Source: Pseudalgibacter ostreae
GTDB lineage: Bacteria > Bacteroidota > Bacteroidia > Flavobacteriales > Flavobacteriaceae
Direction of reading: 5' to 3'
Assembly: GCF_042427585.1 (NCBI RefSeq)
Contig: NZ_JBHMFC010000001.1
Coordinates: forward strand, 62,001-126,000
Length of the DNA: 64,000 nt
Shown here: in pieces, positions 35,367 to 45,152 of the stretch
Layout: every line of letters begins with the position of its first letter
How positions within the stretch are numbered: the first letter of the stretch is position 1
Notes under the pieces: model-generated
Databases searched by the model: none
What the model saw: the letters and a program-made list of their open reading frames with translations, nothing else
Told to the model about the DNA's origin: nothing
Made by a program: the position numbers and the translations under genes

Positions 35367-36518
35367 ATGAGATTCTTTAAAAAACTCTTTAAATGGTTAC
35401 TTATCACTATAGCAACCCTTGTTATTCTACTTTATATTTTCGATTACAGCTATGTCTTAAAAGGGGCGCGTGTGGTTTATTTTACAGGACACTCCACTGC
35501 TTTTATTGATGACTATCCCTATTTTGAGAATGATATTATAAAAAAAAGTGACCATCCAGAGCCTTGGCCAATCCATGAGCATTACAATACCGTAAAGGAA
35601 ACTGAGAAGCTTTCAAAAGCGATTAAAGACTGGGGAACCGTCGCTTATCTCATCATTAAAAACGATAGCATTTGGTTTGAAAAGTATTATGGAGGCTTTA
35701 ATGAAACTTCTAAAACCAATTCATTTTCCATGGCCAAAAGCATTACCACATCCATGCTAGGCAAAGCGATAATGGATGGCCATATTAAAAGTTTAGACCA
35801 ACCTATTAGCGATTTCTATCCTCAATATGCATATGCAAAAACTACGGTGGGCGACTTAGCCTCTATGGCTTCTGGGTTAGATTGGGTAGAGGATTACACG
35901 GGGCCATTTTCAATTACTGCCCGCGCCAATTACGATTCTAATTTGGCAAAAACCATGTTAAACCAAAAAATCGTAAAGCCATCAGGTAAAGCCTTTGAGT
36001 ATTTAAGTGGCGATACGCAATTACTGGGTATGATTTTGCAGAAAGCAACAGGTAAATCGTTAGCAGACTATCTTTCAGAAAGCTTCTGGAAACCTATGGG
36101 AGCTACTGAAGATGCACTATGGCAATTAGATGATGGAGAAAACCGACTAGCGAAAGCGTTCTGTTGTATTTCGAGCAATGCTAAAGATTTTGCACGTTTC
36201 GGAAAACTATATAAAGATTATGGAAAATGGCAAGGCAAGCAGATTTTAGACTCTGCTTTTGTTGCAAAATCCATAAGCCCCCGTTTTCCACAAAGTCCAG
36301 AATACGGTTATGGATGGTGGTTAAAACACATAGAGAACAAACATTTTTTTATGATGCGTGGCCATTTAGGGCAATATGTAATTGTGGAACCTACAGACAA
36401 CGTTATTATTGTGCGTTTAGGTCATAAAAAATCACCAGACGAAGGTGTGGGCCAGTTTACTGAAGATATTTCTGTTTATATTGAAGAAGCTTATAACATG
36501 ATGAAAAATGATAAGTAA
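35367..36518 (+). CDS. Membrane-anchored serine hydrolase (class C beta-lactamase fold)
   Basis: 383 residues with one N-terminal membrane helix (about 9-26). The nucleophile motif is SMAKS (SxxK) near residue 121, the second motif is YLSG (YxS type), and the third is RGHLGQY in place of KTG. These define the beta-lactamase/penicillin-binding-protein-like family that includes esterases and peptidases; the substrate is unknown and antibiotic resistance should not be assumed. It faces the periplasm. It overlaps the exonuclease gene by 11 bases. Confidence 0.88.
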   Translation: MRFFKKLFKWLLITIATLVILLYIFDYSYVLKGARVVYFTGHSTAFIDDYPYFENDIIKKSDHPEPWPIHEHYNTVKETEKLSKAIKDWGTVAYLIIKNDSIWFEKYYGGFNETSKTNSFSMAKSITTSMLGKAIMDGHIKSLDQPISDFYPQYAYAKTTVGDLASMASGLDWVEDYTGPFSITARANYDSNLAKTMLNQKIVKPSGKAFEYLSGDTQLLGMILQKATGKSLADYLSESFWKPMGATEDALWQLDDGENRLAKAFCCISSNAKDFARFGKLYKDYGKWQGKQILDSAFVAKSISPRFPQSPEYGYGWWLKHIENKHFFMMRGHLGQYVIVEPTDNVIIVRLGHKKSPDEGVGQFTEDISVYIEEAYNMMKNDK

Positions 36519-37221
36519 ACTAAACCTCGAAAACATCCTGTTCTTGGATATAGAAACAGTTCCAGAGCATCAATATTTCTCTAATCTAGACCATACGCAA
36601 CAAGCCCTTTGGGAAGACAAGTCTCATTATCAAAGAAAAGATAATGTTACTGCCGAAGAATTTTATGAACGTGCAGGTATTTGGGCCGAATTTGGAAAAA
36701 TAGTCTGTATCTCGGTAGGCTATTTTAAAATTTCAAATGATTTAAGAACCTTTCGGGTTACCTCCTTTCATGGTGATGAAGTAAAAATCCTTAACGATTT
36801 TAAAAATCTTTTAATGTCCCATTTCAATGAAACCAAACATTTACTTTGTGCCCATAACGGTAAGGAGTTTGACTTTCCTTATATAGCACGACGTATGATT
36901 ATCCATAATATTAAATTGCCCAACAAACTCAACCTGTTTGGCAAAAAACCTTGGGAAGTACCACACTTGGATACTTTGGAATTATGGAAGTTTGGTGATT
37001 ATAAAACGTTTACCTCTTTAAAATTACTAACTCATGTTCTGGGGATTCCATCGCCAAAAGATGATATTGATGGCAGCGAGGTATATCGGGTTTTTTATGA
37101 AGAAAACAAAATTGATCGTATTATGGTCTATTGCGAAAAAGATACCATAGCTGTAGCTCAAATATTTTTAAGGCTGCGTGGCGATTCTATTTTAACTACC
37201 GATGAGATTATCCATATATAA
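36508..37221 (+). CDS. PolB-like 3'-5' exonuclease
   Basis: 237 residues. The exonuclease motifs are FLDIETVP near residue 12 (ExoI, D and E), CAHNGKEFDFPYIARR near 115 (ExoII) and YCEKDTIAVAQ near 210 (ExoIII with the final aspartate). Similar stand-alone proteins are described as predicted 3'-5' exonucleases related to family B polymerase proofreading domains. Cytoplasmic; the nucleic-acid substrate is unknown. The stop codon is followed directly by the ABC gene ATG. Confidence 0.87.
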   Translation: MISKLNLENILFLDIETVPEHQYFSNLDHTQQALWEDKSHYQRKDNVTAEEFYERAGIWAEFGKIVCISVGYFKISNDLRTFRVTSFHGDEVKILNDFKNLLMSHFNETKHLLCAHNGKEFDFPYIARRMIIHNIKLPNKLNLFGKKPWEVPHLDTLELWKFGDYKTFTSLKLLTHVLGIPSPKDDIDGSEVYRVFYEENKIDRIMVYCEKDTIAVAQIFLRLRGDSILTTDEIIHI

Positions 37222-38901
37222 ATGCAAGAAAAGCCCATATTAAACATTGAAAATCTATCCATTTCATTTGGAAAAAATGAAGTGATCCACAACATCTCAT
37301 ACCAGCTAAATAAAAATGAAATTTTAGGCATAGTAGGGGAATCCGGTTCAGGAAAATCAGTATCCTCTTTAGCTATTTTAGGATTACTTCCAAAGCGTAT
37401 TTCTAAAATCACCACAGGTAGTGTTTTTTTTGAAAACAAAGATTTAACACATATATCATCAAGCGCTTTTAGAAACATACGCGGTAACAAAATTGCCATG
37501 ATCTTCCAAGAGCCCATGAGCTCTTTAAACCCCTCTATACCATGCGGAAAACAAGTACAAGAAGTGCTATTGCAACATACCCAATTATCAAAAAAAGAAG
37601 CAAAGGCAGAAAGCATTTTATTATTTGAAAAAGTAAAACTACCCAATGCCGAAAGGATATACAATGCTTATCCACATGAGATTTCTGGTGGCCAAAAACA
37701 ACGGGTTATGATTGCAATGGCCATTGCCTGCAAACCAGATATTTTAATTGCCGATGAACCCACAACGGCACTTGATGTTACGGTACAAAAAGATATCATT
37801 CATCTTTTAAAAACTTTACAAAGAGAGACCAAAATGAGTATTATTTTTATTACTCACGATTTAGCTTTGATTTCTGAGATTGCCCACCGTATTTTGGTTA
37901 TGTATCAAGGAGCCATTGTTGAACAGGGTCTAGTCAATACCATATTTAAAAAGCCACAACATAATTACACCAAAGCATTAATAAATTCTAGGCCTTCTCT
38001 TGATACCCGTTTAAAGATCTTACCTACAATTAAAGATTTTTTAAACAATACGATTTCAAATGAAATTATAACCAAAGAACAGCGTAAAGCCCATCACGAG
38101 AAACTTTATAAAAAACAGCCTTTACTAGAAGTTATTAATGTTGAAAAAGAATACGTTTCTAAAGCAGGCCTCTTTTCTAAACCAACCACATTTAAGGCGG
38201 TAAATGATGTTAGTTTTAAAGTATATGAAGGCGAAACTTTAGGTCTTGTTGGAGAGTCTGGTTGTGGAAAATCTACTTTAGGAAATGCCATTCTTCAATT
38301 GGATAAAGCAACTGCTGGCCAAATTTTTTACAAAGGTGTTGATATTAACACGCTTTCCAATACTAAAATAAAAAAACTAAGAAAGGATATACAAATTATT
38401 TTTCAGGACCCCTACTCATCTTTAAATCCAAGAATCCCTATAGGAGAAGCTATTATGGAGCCCATGAAAGTACATGGTCTATACCATTCTGATCAGGAAC
38501 GAAAGGAAAAAGCACTAGAAATTTTAAATAAAGTTGGCTTACCTGAAACTTATTTTAACAGATATCCCCATGAGTTTTCTGGCGGACAAAGACAACGGGT
38601 TGGTATAGCCAGAACTATTGCCCTGCAGCCTAAATTAATTGTTTGCGACGAGTCTGTTTCTGCATTAGACATTTCTGTACAAGCACAAGTTTTAAATCTT
38701 TTAAACGAGCTTAAAGCCACTTTCGGATTTACATATATATTTATTTCTCACGATTTGGCGGTGGTAAAGTATATGTCCGATCAATTATTGGTTATGAATA
38801 AAGGAAAAATAGAAGAGCTGGATGATGCTGACGTTATATACAATCATCCTAAGAAAGATTACACAAAAAAACTTATCGATGCCATACCTAAAGGACTATA
38901 A
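37222..38901 (+). CDS. ABC transporter ATP-binding protein with two nucleotide-binding domains (peptide/nickel type)
   Basis: 559 residues, two complete ABC domains in tandem. Each has a Walker A (GESGSGKS near residue 39; GESGCGKS near 342), a Q-loop, a signature (ISGGQKQRV; FSGGQRQRV) and a Walker B with D-loop (ADEPTTALD; CDESVSALD). Each ends with the oligopeptide-type tail. This is the GsiA/YejF arrangement used for oligopeptide, glutathione or microcin uptake. No permease or binding-protein gene is adjacent, so partners are encoded elsewhere. It begins on the base after the exonuclease stop. Confidence 0.92.
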   Translation: MQEKPILNIENLSISFGKNEVIHNISYQLNKNEILGIVGESGSGKSVSSLAILGLLPKRISKITTGSVFFENKDLTHISSSAFRNIRGNKIAMIFQEPMSSLNPSIPCGKQVQEVLLQHTQLSKKEAKAESILLFEKVKLPNAERIYNAYPHEISGGQKQRVMIAMAIACKPDILIADEPTTALDVTVQKDIIHLLKTLQRETKMSIIFITHDLALISEIAHRILVMYQGAIVEQGLVNTIFKKPQHNYTKALINSRPSLDTRLKILPTIKDFLNNTISNEIITKEQRKAHHEKLYKKQPLLEVINVEKEYVSKAGLFSKPTTFKAVNDVSFKVYEGETLGLVGESGCGKSTLGNAILQLDKATAGQIFYKGVDINTLSNTKIKKLRKDIQIIFQDPYSSLNPRIPIGEAIMEPMKVHGLYHSDQERKEKALEILNKVGLPETYFNRYPHEFSGGQRQRVGIARTIALQPKLIVCDESVSALDISVQAQVLNLLNELKATFGFTYIFISHDLAVVKYMSDQLLVMNKGKIEELDDADVIYNHPKKDYTKKLIDAIPKGL

Positions 38902-39312
38902 TAGTAGTCATTCTGGAGTTTCTTTAAAAGAAACTCCAGAATGACTAATTAATAAGTTTTTGTTTTTTGTGTTTAAGCAATAATGAAGCATGCCTATCAA
39001 AGAAAAACTACATCCAAAAGGATTATAGCATAAATACTTTTTTGGTTAAATACACTAGGCTTTTCATGAATTTTAAGTTTTCTTGAAATACTTCTCGCAA
39101 TTTACTTTGTTTCATTGTAGGTCGTTCATGTAGATTTGTTGCAAAATTCATAAGTAGTAAATTTAAGGTAGATTTGGGAATCTAGTTGGTTTGGTTAATT
39201 TGATACCGCAATATGTAACTTTTTTTAAATAAAACAGACAAAAAACATTAAATATCGATTAAGTGCATAAAAAATTAACATTTCGCATATTTAGAGCGAT
39301 TTTCTAACTATT
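38902..39312. other. Spacer after the ABC gene
   Basis: 411 bases. A long perfect hairpin occupies 38906-38946. A 42-codon minus-strand frame (39023-39151, starting MNFATNLHERPTMKQ, lysine-rich) is a weak small-protein candidate without a visible promoter. The rest is AT-rich and featureless. Confidence 0.4.
38906..38946. repeat. Long perfect palindrome, REP-like or terminator
   Basis: About 19 base pairs pair perfectly (arm AGTCATTCTGGAGTTTC and its complement) around a short TTTAAAA centre, immediately after the ABC gene stop. There is no T-run directly after it on the plus strand, so a simple terminator is not certain. The TCATTCTGG-type core resembles dispersed intergenic palindromes common in flavobacteria. 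Confidence 0.6.
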
Positions 39313-39966
39313 CTAAAACACCATTTCTGGCACTTCATTTTCTACAATTAAGGTTCCTTCCGTTGCTTTTTGAATGGTTTCAACCGAAACACCAGGCGCA
39401 CGTTCTAAAAGCTTAAAACCTTTATCGGTTACTTCAATTACCGCTAGATTAGTCACTATTTTTTTTACACAGCCCACACCAGTTAAAGGCAAGGAGCATC
39501 TTTTTAAAAGTTTGGATTCGCCTTTTTTATTAGTGTGCATCATAGCAACAATTATGTTTTGGGCACTCGCCACCAAATCCATGGCTCCTCCCATACCTTT
39601 TACCATATATCCTGGTATTTTCCAATTGGCGATATCGCCGTTTTCAGCAACCTCCATGGCACCCAAGATAGTTAAGTCGACATGTTTGCCACGAATCATC
39701 GAAAAACTCAAAGCAGAATCAAAAAAACTAGCACCAGGCAACGTCGTAATGGTTTGCTTTCCAGCATTAATGATGTCGGGATCCTCTTCACCTTCAAAAG
39801 GAAAAGGCCCCATACCCAACACACCGTTTTCACTTTGAAACTCCACTTCAATATCATCCCTCACATAATTGGCCACCATAGTAGGTATGCCAATACCTAA
39901 ATTTACATAATATCCGTTTTTTATGTCTTGGGCAATGCGTTTTGCTATGTCTGTTTTGTCTAACAT
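39313..39966 (-). CDS. scoB: 3-oxoacid CoA-transferase subunit B
   Basis: 217 residues. It has the LGIGIPTMVANYV motif near residue 23 and the catalytic glutamate motif FQSENGVLGMGP near 50. With subunit A it moves CoA between succinyl-CoA and a 3-oxoacid (acetoacetate), giving ketone-body or short-chain oxoacid breakdown in the cytoplasm. It follows subunit A by 101 bases on the same strand. Confidence 0.95.
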   Translation of the reverse strand: MLDKTDIAKRIAQDIKNGYYVNLGIGIPTMVANYVRDDIEVEFQSENGVLGMGPFPFEGEEDPDIINAGKQTITTLPGASFFDSALSFSMIRGKHVDLTILGAMEVAENGDIANWKIPGYMVKGMGGAMDLVASAQNIIVAMMHTNKKGESKLLKRCSLPLTGVGCVKKIVTNLAVIEVTDKGFKLLERAPGVSVETIQKATEGTLIVENEVPEMVF

Positions 39967-40067
39967 CCTATAATTATAATGTATGGATTCGTATAATGTT
40001 TAATACAGATTATTAAAAGTCATGAAATTCGAGTTAAAAAGACAATCTTATTTATAATAAACGAACA

Positions 40068-40778
40068 TCAATTAGCCACATTTTTAGGCCTTACCGTTCG
40101 TTGTTCAATGCGTTTTTCATAATTTACTCCTTGAAAAATACGTTGCACAAAAATTCCAGGAATATGGATTTGATTAGGATCTAAAGTTCCTAAAGGCACT
40201 AGCTCTTCAACCTCAACGACCGTTATTTTTGCAGCACCGCACATTACGGGGTTAAAATTTCTTGCAGTCCCTTTAAAGATCAAATTTCCAGCCACATCGC
40301 CTTTCCAGGCCTTTATAAAAGCAAAATCAGCTTTAAAAGCATGTTCTAGAACATACATTTTACCGTCGAACTCCCGCGTTTCTTTTCCTTCGGCCACTTC
40401 GGTTCCGTAACCAGCAGGCGTATAAATTGCAGGAAACCCTGCTTGTGCTGCTCTGCAACACTCTGCAAGCGTACCTTGGGGAATTAAATTCACCTCCAGT
40501 TCCCCAGAAAGCATCTGCCTTTCAAAAGTTTCATTCTCACCAACATAAGATGCTATCATTTTTTTAATCTGGTGTTTTTGAAGTAATAGCCCCAAACCAA
40601 ATTCATCAACACCTGCATTGTTTGAAATACAGGTTAAGCCTTTAATGCCCAGCTTTACTAAACCTGCAATAGCATTCTCTGGAATTCCACAGAGTCCAAA
40701 ACCACCAAACATGCAAGTCATATTATCCGTAATACCATGAAGTGCATCTTCAATATGGGCTACTTCTTTATTGATCAT
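40068..40778 (-). CDS. scoA: 3-oxoacid CoA-transferase subunit A
   Basis: 236 residues. It has the glycine-rich CMFGGFGLCGIPENAI motif near residue 22, SNNAG, and the FIKAWKGDVAGNLIF and FVQRIFQG regions of CoA-transferase family I subunit A. It acts as a heteromer with the product of the next gene. It is preceded by the terminator of the penicillin-binding-protein gene, so it has its own promoter. Confidence 0.95.
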   Translation of the reverse strand: MINKEVAHIEDALHGITDNMTCMFGGFGLCGIPENAIAGLVKLGIKGLTCISNNAGVDEFGLGLLLQKHQIKKMIASYVGENETFERQMLSGELEVNLIPQGTLAECCRAAQAGFPAIYTPAGYGTEVAEGKETREFDGKMYVLEHAFKADFAFIKAWKGDVAGNLIFKGTARNFNPVMCGAAKITVVEVEELVPLGTLDPNQIHIPGIFVQRIFQGVNYEKRIEQRTVRPKNVAN

Positions 40779-40808
40779 AAATATTACATTTTACCTTTTA
40801 AAAATACG

Positions 40809-40839
40809 AAAAAAAAAGCCATTCTTTTTAGAATGGCTT
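40809..40839 (-). terminator. Terminator of the PBP1A gene
   Basis: AAGCCATTCT (40816-40825) and AGAATGGCTT (40830-40839) form a perfect 10-base-pair stem with a four-base loop. A run of A follows on the plus strand, giving uridines in the minus-strand RNA. Confidence 0.9.
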
Positions 40840-40844
40840 AAACT

Positions 40845-43175
40845 TTAAAATCCGCTTAAATCGTCTGGAGTATCTGGGTCATCATCTAGCAAAGAGCCAG
40901 AGCTTGCATTGGAACAATCCACATTTATGGATAGCTCCGATGGAACTTCAAAATTTCCTTTTGAAATGTTCAAGTCTTTATCGGCATAACAGCTTTTCAT
41001 ATACACACCCCATATAGGCAAAGCCATAGCTGCTCCCTGTCCATAAGTTATGCTTTTAAAATGTACCGAACGCTCTTCTCCACCAACCCAAACGCCCGTT
41101 ACCAAATTAGGAACCATACCCATAAACCAACCGTCACTTTGGTTTTGCGATGTACCGGTTTTACCTGCAATTGGATTTGTAAATCCATATGGATACCCTG
41201 TTATAATCTCTCTGTAGTCTGCTCTGTAGCTATCTGCTCCTTTGCTTCTTAATCGAGTACCCGAACCGCCTTGCGTAACACCTTCCATAAGTTTCACAGT
41301 AACATATGCCGTTTCATCACTTAATACATCACGGGTTTCTGGTGTAAATTGATATAAAAGCGTATTGTTTTTATCCATGATACTGGTTACCATAACCGGC
41401 TTTGTATAAACTCCTTTGTTAGCAAAAGCAGAATAAGCACCAACCATTTCATAAACACTTAAATCGGATGCCCCTAAAGCAATGGAGGGTACCGCAGGAA
41501 TATCGGATTCTACCCCTAATTTTCTCACTAAATCTATTACAGGTTGCGGTCCAACTTTATCCATTAATCTGGCTGTAACGGTATTAACGGAATTTGCCAA
41601 AGCATTTTTTAAGGTTCGGATGCCCCCATAATCGTTACCTGCATTTTTCGGACACCAGTCCTCTTGGTTTCCATATTTGCCTTTTTCAATACAAAATGGT
41701 GTATCTGGAAATTCATCACAAGGAGACAAATGCAATTGATCGATAGCAGTAGCATAAACAAAAGGCTTAAAAGTAGAACCTACTTGACGCCTGCCCTGTT
41801 TTACCATGTCGTATTGAAAGTGCCTATAATTCATGCCACCCACCCAAGCTTTTACATGGCCCGTTAAAGGATCCATAGACATCATGCCCGTACGCAAAAA
41901 TGACTTATAATACCGAATAGAATCTATGGGCTTCATAATGGTGTCAAATTCAGAAGGCTTTCCTTTTTCCCATTTAAATACAGTCATTTGTGTGGGTTTG
42001 TGGAAAGATTTCTCAATCTCGTTATTAGACATATTTAAATCATATTTCATGTGCCTCCAACGTTCAGACTGGCGCATAGAACGATTTAGCAACGAATCTA
42101 TAGACGCTTTGGAGAGGTCTAGAAAAGGTGCGGTAGGATTTCTGTCAGGCGTGTTTTGATTAAAGAACTCAGCCTGCAAACGCGACATATGTTGCTGCAC
42201 AGCATCTTCTGCATATTGCTGCATACGGGAATCGATAGTGGTATAAATTTTTAACCCATCGTTGTATAAATTATACTTAGTGCCATCTGGTTTAGGATTG
42301 TCTTTAATCCAATCTTTCATAAAACCATTTAAGTAGCCCCTAAAATAAGTGGCAATCCCTTCACGATGTGATTCTGGCGAATAATTTAAATCTAATTCCG
42401 TTTTTTGAAGTGAATCTTTAAGAGTTTGATTTATAAAGTCGTACTTCTCCATTTGGGACAAAACAACGTTTCGTCTGTTCGTTACACCAATAGGATTACG
42501 TCTTGGATTATAAAGTGACGAGTTTTTAAACATCCCCACTAACATGGCAGATTCTTTTAAATCGAGCTCTTTTGGCTCTTTATTAAAATAAATCCTTGAG
42601 GCACTTCGGATACCGTCTGCATTATTTCCAAAATCGTAAATATTAAAATATTGGGCAATAATTTCCTCTTTGGTATACTGTCTTTCTAATCTTATAGCAA
42701 TAATCCATTCTTTTACTTTCTGAAGGATCCGCTCAATTATGTTTCTAGAACCTTCTCCATGAAACAATTGTTTTGCCAATTGCTGCGATATGGTACTGGC
42801 ACCGCCACCACTTCCAAACTTAAAGATAGCTCTCAATGTACCTCTTGCATCTACCCCAGAATGACTGTGATAACGGGCATCTTCTGTTGCAATTAAGGCT
42901 TCAACCAAATGATCTGGCAGTTCTTCGTAGCCTACTGGCGTTCTATTGTCGTTAAAATAAAACTTTCCCAATGTTTTGCCATCAGAAGAGATAATTTCTG
43001 TAGCCAAGTTTGTTTTGGGGTTTTCTAAAACCGTATGATCGGGTAAATCACCAAAGAGAGATGTAAAAAGAAATAATAAAACAACAAAAAGGACGCCTCC
43101 TAAAAAAAGCATCCAAAACAAACGTATATACTTTGAAAAATTTCGGGATTCGGGATTCTGTTTTTTTGTGGCCAT
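40845..43175 (-). CDS. Class A penicillin-binding protein (PBP1A type)
   Basis: 776 residues. An N-terminal membrane helix lies at about 18-41. The GT51 glycosyltransferase domain has the catalytic glutamate in ALIATEDARYHSH and ASTISQQLAKQLF. The transpeptidase domain has STFK (in GSTFKPFVYA), SVN and KTGTSQNQSDGWF. It polymerises and crosslinks peptidoglycan. The C-terminus is acidic (DDDPDTPDD). It follows gldH and ricT on the same strand, a recurrent arrangement in the phylum. Confidence 0.96.
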   Translation of the reverse strand: MATKKQNPESRNFSKYIRLFWMLFLGGVLFVVLLFLFTSLFGDLPDHTVLENPKTNLATEIISSDGKTLGKFYFNDNRTPVGYEELPDHLVEALIATEDARYHSHSGVDARGTLRAIFKFGSGGGASTISQQLAKQLFHGEGSRNIIERILQKVKEWIIAIRLERQYTKEEIIAQYFNIYDFGNNADGIRSASRIYFNKEPKELDLKESAMLVGMFKNSSLYNPRRNPIGVTNRRNVVLSQMEKYDFINQTLKDSLQKTELDLNYSPESHREGIATYFRGYLNGFMKDWIKDNPKPDGTKYNLYNDGLKIYTTIDSRMQQYAEDAVQQHMSRLQAEFFNQNTPDRNPTAPFLDLSKASIDSLLNRSMRQSERWRHMKYDLNMSNNEIEKSFHKPTQMTVFKWEKGKPSEFDTIMKPIDSIRYYKSFLRTGMMSMDPLTGHVKAWVGGMNYRHFQYDMVKQGRRQVGSTFKPFVYATAIDQLHLSPCDEFPDTPFCIEKGKYGNQEDWCPKNAGNDYGGIRTLKNALANSVNTVTARLMDKVGPQPVIDLVRKLGVESDIPAVPSIALGASDLSVYEMVGAYSAFANKGVYTKPVMVTSIMDKNNTLLYQFTPETRDVLSDETAYVTVKLMEGVTQGGSGTRLRSKGADSYRADYREIITGYPYGFTNPIAGKTGTSQNQSDGWFMGMVPNLVTGVWVGGEERSVHFKSITYGQGAAMALPIWGVYMKSCYADKDLNISKGNFEVPSELSINVDCSNASSGSLLDDDPDTPDDLSGF

Positions 43176-43250
43176 ACTTTAATTTCTGCTAAAAAAACAC
43201 GTCGACCTTAGCCTGTCTGAGGGAAGACAAAAGACGCCGTGCGACATTAT

Positions 43251-43748
43251 TTATTGTTTATTCTTTATGTTTTCTATTCTAAAACCTACGTCTGTAATAC
43301 CATCAAGTTCTATAACCCCATTAACTTTACCATTTTCTCTCATAGCATGCTGGATGTTTACGGTATAGTTGCCTTTTTCATTAAATACAATATGTTCTTT
43401 ATACCACAGTTTATTCTCCTTAACATCAGATAGGCCTGTGCCTAAAAGTTTGCCTTTAGGATCTGCCATTCGGTATTCTAATGTATCTGTTACTGTTTTA
43501 CCATGGGGAAATACCATTTCTACAATTAAAAATAAATTGTTGAATTTATACTGATTGGTGTTCCTTAAGTTAACAAACAAATTATAAGCTCGTGTGGAAT
43601 CTGGTGGCGTTATCTCAAAACGTACCACAGAGTCTTTATGCCATGCATTTGGAACGGGCTTGTATACATCGTAGACACGATTAGAGTCGCAAGATACTAA
43701 TACACAAGAAAAAACTAAAAAAAGTAACAGTACCTTATTTAGGAGCAT
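43251..43748 (-). CDS. gldH: Gliding motility lipoprotein GldH
   Basis: 165 residues from the methionine beginning MLLNKVLLLFLVFSCVLVSC, a lipoprotein signal with cysteine at about 20. The mature part contains YDVYKPVPNAWHKDSVVRFE and an immunoglobulin-like remainder, matching GldH. A longer frame to 43895 would put 49 charged residues before the signal and lies inside ricT, so it is rejected. GldH is needed for gliding motility and the linked type IX secretion in Flavobacterium; its exact step is unclear. Overlaps the ricT end by 14 bases. Confidence 0.92.
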   Translation of the reverse strand: MLLNKVLLLFLVFSCVLVSCDSNRVYDVYKPVPNAWHKDSVVRFEITPPDSTRAYNLFVNLRNTNQYKFNNLFLIVEMVFPHGKTVTDTLEYRMADPKGKLLGTGLSDVKENKLWYKEHIVFNEKGNYTVNIQHAMRENGKVNGVIELDGITDVGFRIENIKNKQ

Positions 43749-44973
43749 TATTTTTATTCTTTTGAGGGTTTTTTCGCTTATTTTTTTTTCTATTCGCATT
43801 TGGGCTTGGTGTACCTGGAGCTCCAGCCTTTTTATTGGCCGGATTGCCTTTTCGTTTATTGTTTTTACGTCTATTAGGTCGTTTTGGACTATCAAAACGT
43901 GTTAAACTATCTTGGCCCACAACATTTTCAAACTCATTTTTAGTATCTTCAATAAGATCAGAGGCATATTCTTCTAAGCTCGCTACCTTTTCATTCTTTT
44001 TGTTTAAGCTAATAATTTCATTGGCTTGTTCTGTAGTTATTTTATGCCAATTCATCCATTCCCCTTCATAAGCATACCACATATGTCCTTTAAAAATATC
44101 TGTTTTTTGACACACCGCCGTCCCCTTTTCTGTTTTCAGCTTAATGTCTGTTTTGGGAAAACTTTTTAAAGCATCCAAATAACTGTCCAGTTCATAATTT
44201 AAACAGCATTTTAATTTCCCGCATTGTCCTGCCAGTTTTTGAGGATTTAGAGATAACTGTTGGTAACGTGCTGCAGATGTACTTACCGATCTAAAATCGG
44301 TTAACCAAGTGGAACAACACAGCTCCCTACCACAGGAACCAATACCGCCAAGTCGTGCAGCTTCTTGCCTAAAACCAACTTGTTTCATTTCAATACGCGT
44401 TCTAAATTCACGTGCAAAAACTTTGATAAGTTCTCTAAAATCCACACGCTCTTCGGCCGTATAATAAAATGTCGCTTTGCTAGCATCCCCCTGAAATTCG
44501 ATATCTGAAATTTTCATCTGAAGCTTCAAATCGATTGCAAACTGGCGGGCTTTTACCTTCATGGGCTCTTCCTTATCTCGAGCTTCACTCCAAACATCAA
44601 TATCCCGCTGACTGGCTTTTCTGTATATTTTTAAGAGTTCTTCGGGTTTTTCCGATACATTTTTACGTTTCATTTGAATACGTACCAGTTCTCCCGTTAG
44701 GGTAACAATACCAATATCATGCCCAGAAGATGCTTGTGTTGCCACAACATCTCCAATACTTAAGGTTAAATGTTCTGAGTTCTTGTAATATTCTTTTCTA
44801 CCATTTTTAAAACGGACTTCCACCCAATCGAAAGGTGTTTCTCCATTAGGTAAAGACATGTTCGCCAACCAATCAAAAACGGTTAGCTTATTGCAACTAT
44901 CTGTACCACAGGTACCGTTATTTTTGCAGCCTTTTGGTTGACCGTCTTTTGTTGAGCAACTTGCACAAGACAT
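43735..44973 (-). CDS. ricT: PSP1/RicT-like regulatory iron-sulfur complex subunit
   Basis: 412 residues. The N-terminus is cysteine-rich (MSCASCSTKDG, then several more), the PSP1 domain occupies about 120-300 (FREEL-like helices, GGIGSCGRELCCSTWL, KCCLNYELDSYLD). The C-terminal 60 residues are basic and low-complexity (lysine, asparagine, arginine), suggesting RNA contact. In Bacillus, RicT (YaaT) is part of an Fe-S complex affecting RNase Y and phosphorelay. In Bacteroidota its partner is unknown. Overlaps gldH. Confidence 0.9.
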   Translation of the reverse strand: MSCASCSTKDGQPKGCKNNGTCGTDSCNKLTVFDWLANMSLPNGETPFDWVEVRFKNGRKEYYKNSEHLTLSIGDVVATQASSGHDIGIVTLTGELVRIQMKRKNVSEKPEELLKIYRKASQRDIDVWSEARDKEEPMKVKARQFAIDLKLQMKISDIEFQGDASKATFYYTAEERVDFRELIKVFAREFRTRIEMKQVGFRQEAARLGGIGSCGRELCCSTWLTDFRSVSTSAARYQQLSLNPQKLAGQCGKLKCCLNYELDSYLDALKSFPKTDIKLKTEKGTAVCQKTDIFKGHMWYAYEGEWMNWHKITTEQANEIISLNKKNEKVASLEEYASDLIEDTKNEFENVVGQDSLTRFDSPKRPNRRKNNKRKGNPANKKAGAPGTPSPNANRKKNKRKNPQKNKNNAPK

Positions 44974-45030
44974 ATATTTTATATATTGATTCCAATTAAA
45001 ACAACGGTTTTATCGGAAGGAGGTTCATAA

Positions 45031-45069
45031 ATAATTCAACATCCTGCTTTCGCAGAAATGATAATTCAA
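45031..45069. repeat. Short palindrome flanked by 9-base direct repeats
   Basis: CCTGCTTTCGCAG forms a small hairpin resembling degenerate flavobacterial REP-type palindromes. Identical ATAATTCAA copies lie on either side (45031-45039 and 45061-45069), as a target duplication would. It lies upstream of ricT in a spacer with no gene. Confidence 0.4.
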
Positions 45070-45152
45070 TCAGATTTTTTGATACAAATCTCAAACAAAT
45101 CTTCTCGACGTAAAGATAAGATTATTATAACGACATTAAAAAAAGGGAGAAA

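Noticed and set aside
35367..36518. Antibiotic-resistance beta-lactamase
   Set aside because: The third motif is HLG rather than KTG and the protein is membrane-anchored; esterase or peptidase roles are as likely.
43749..43895. N-terminal extension of GldH
   Set aside because: It would place 49 charged residues before a lipoprotein signal and lies inside ricT in another frame.
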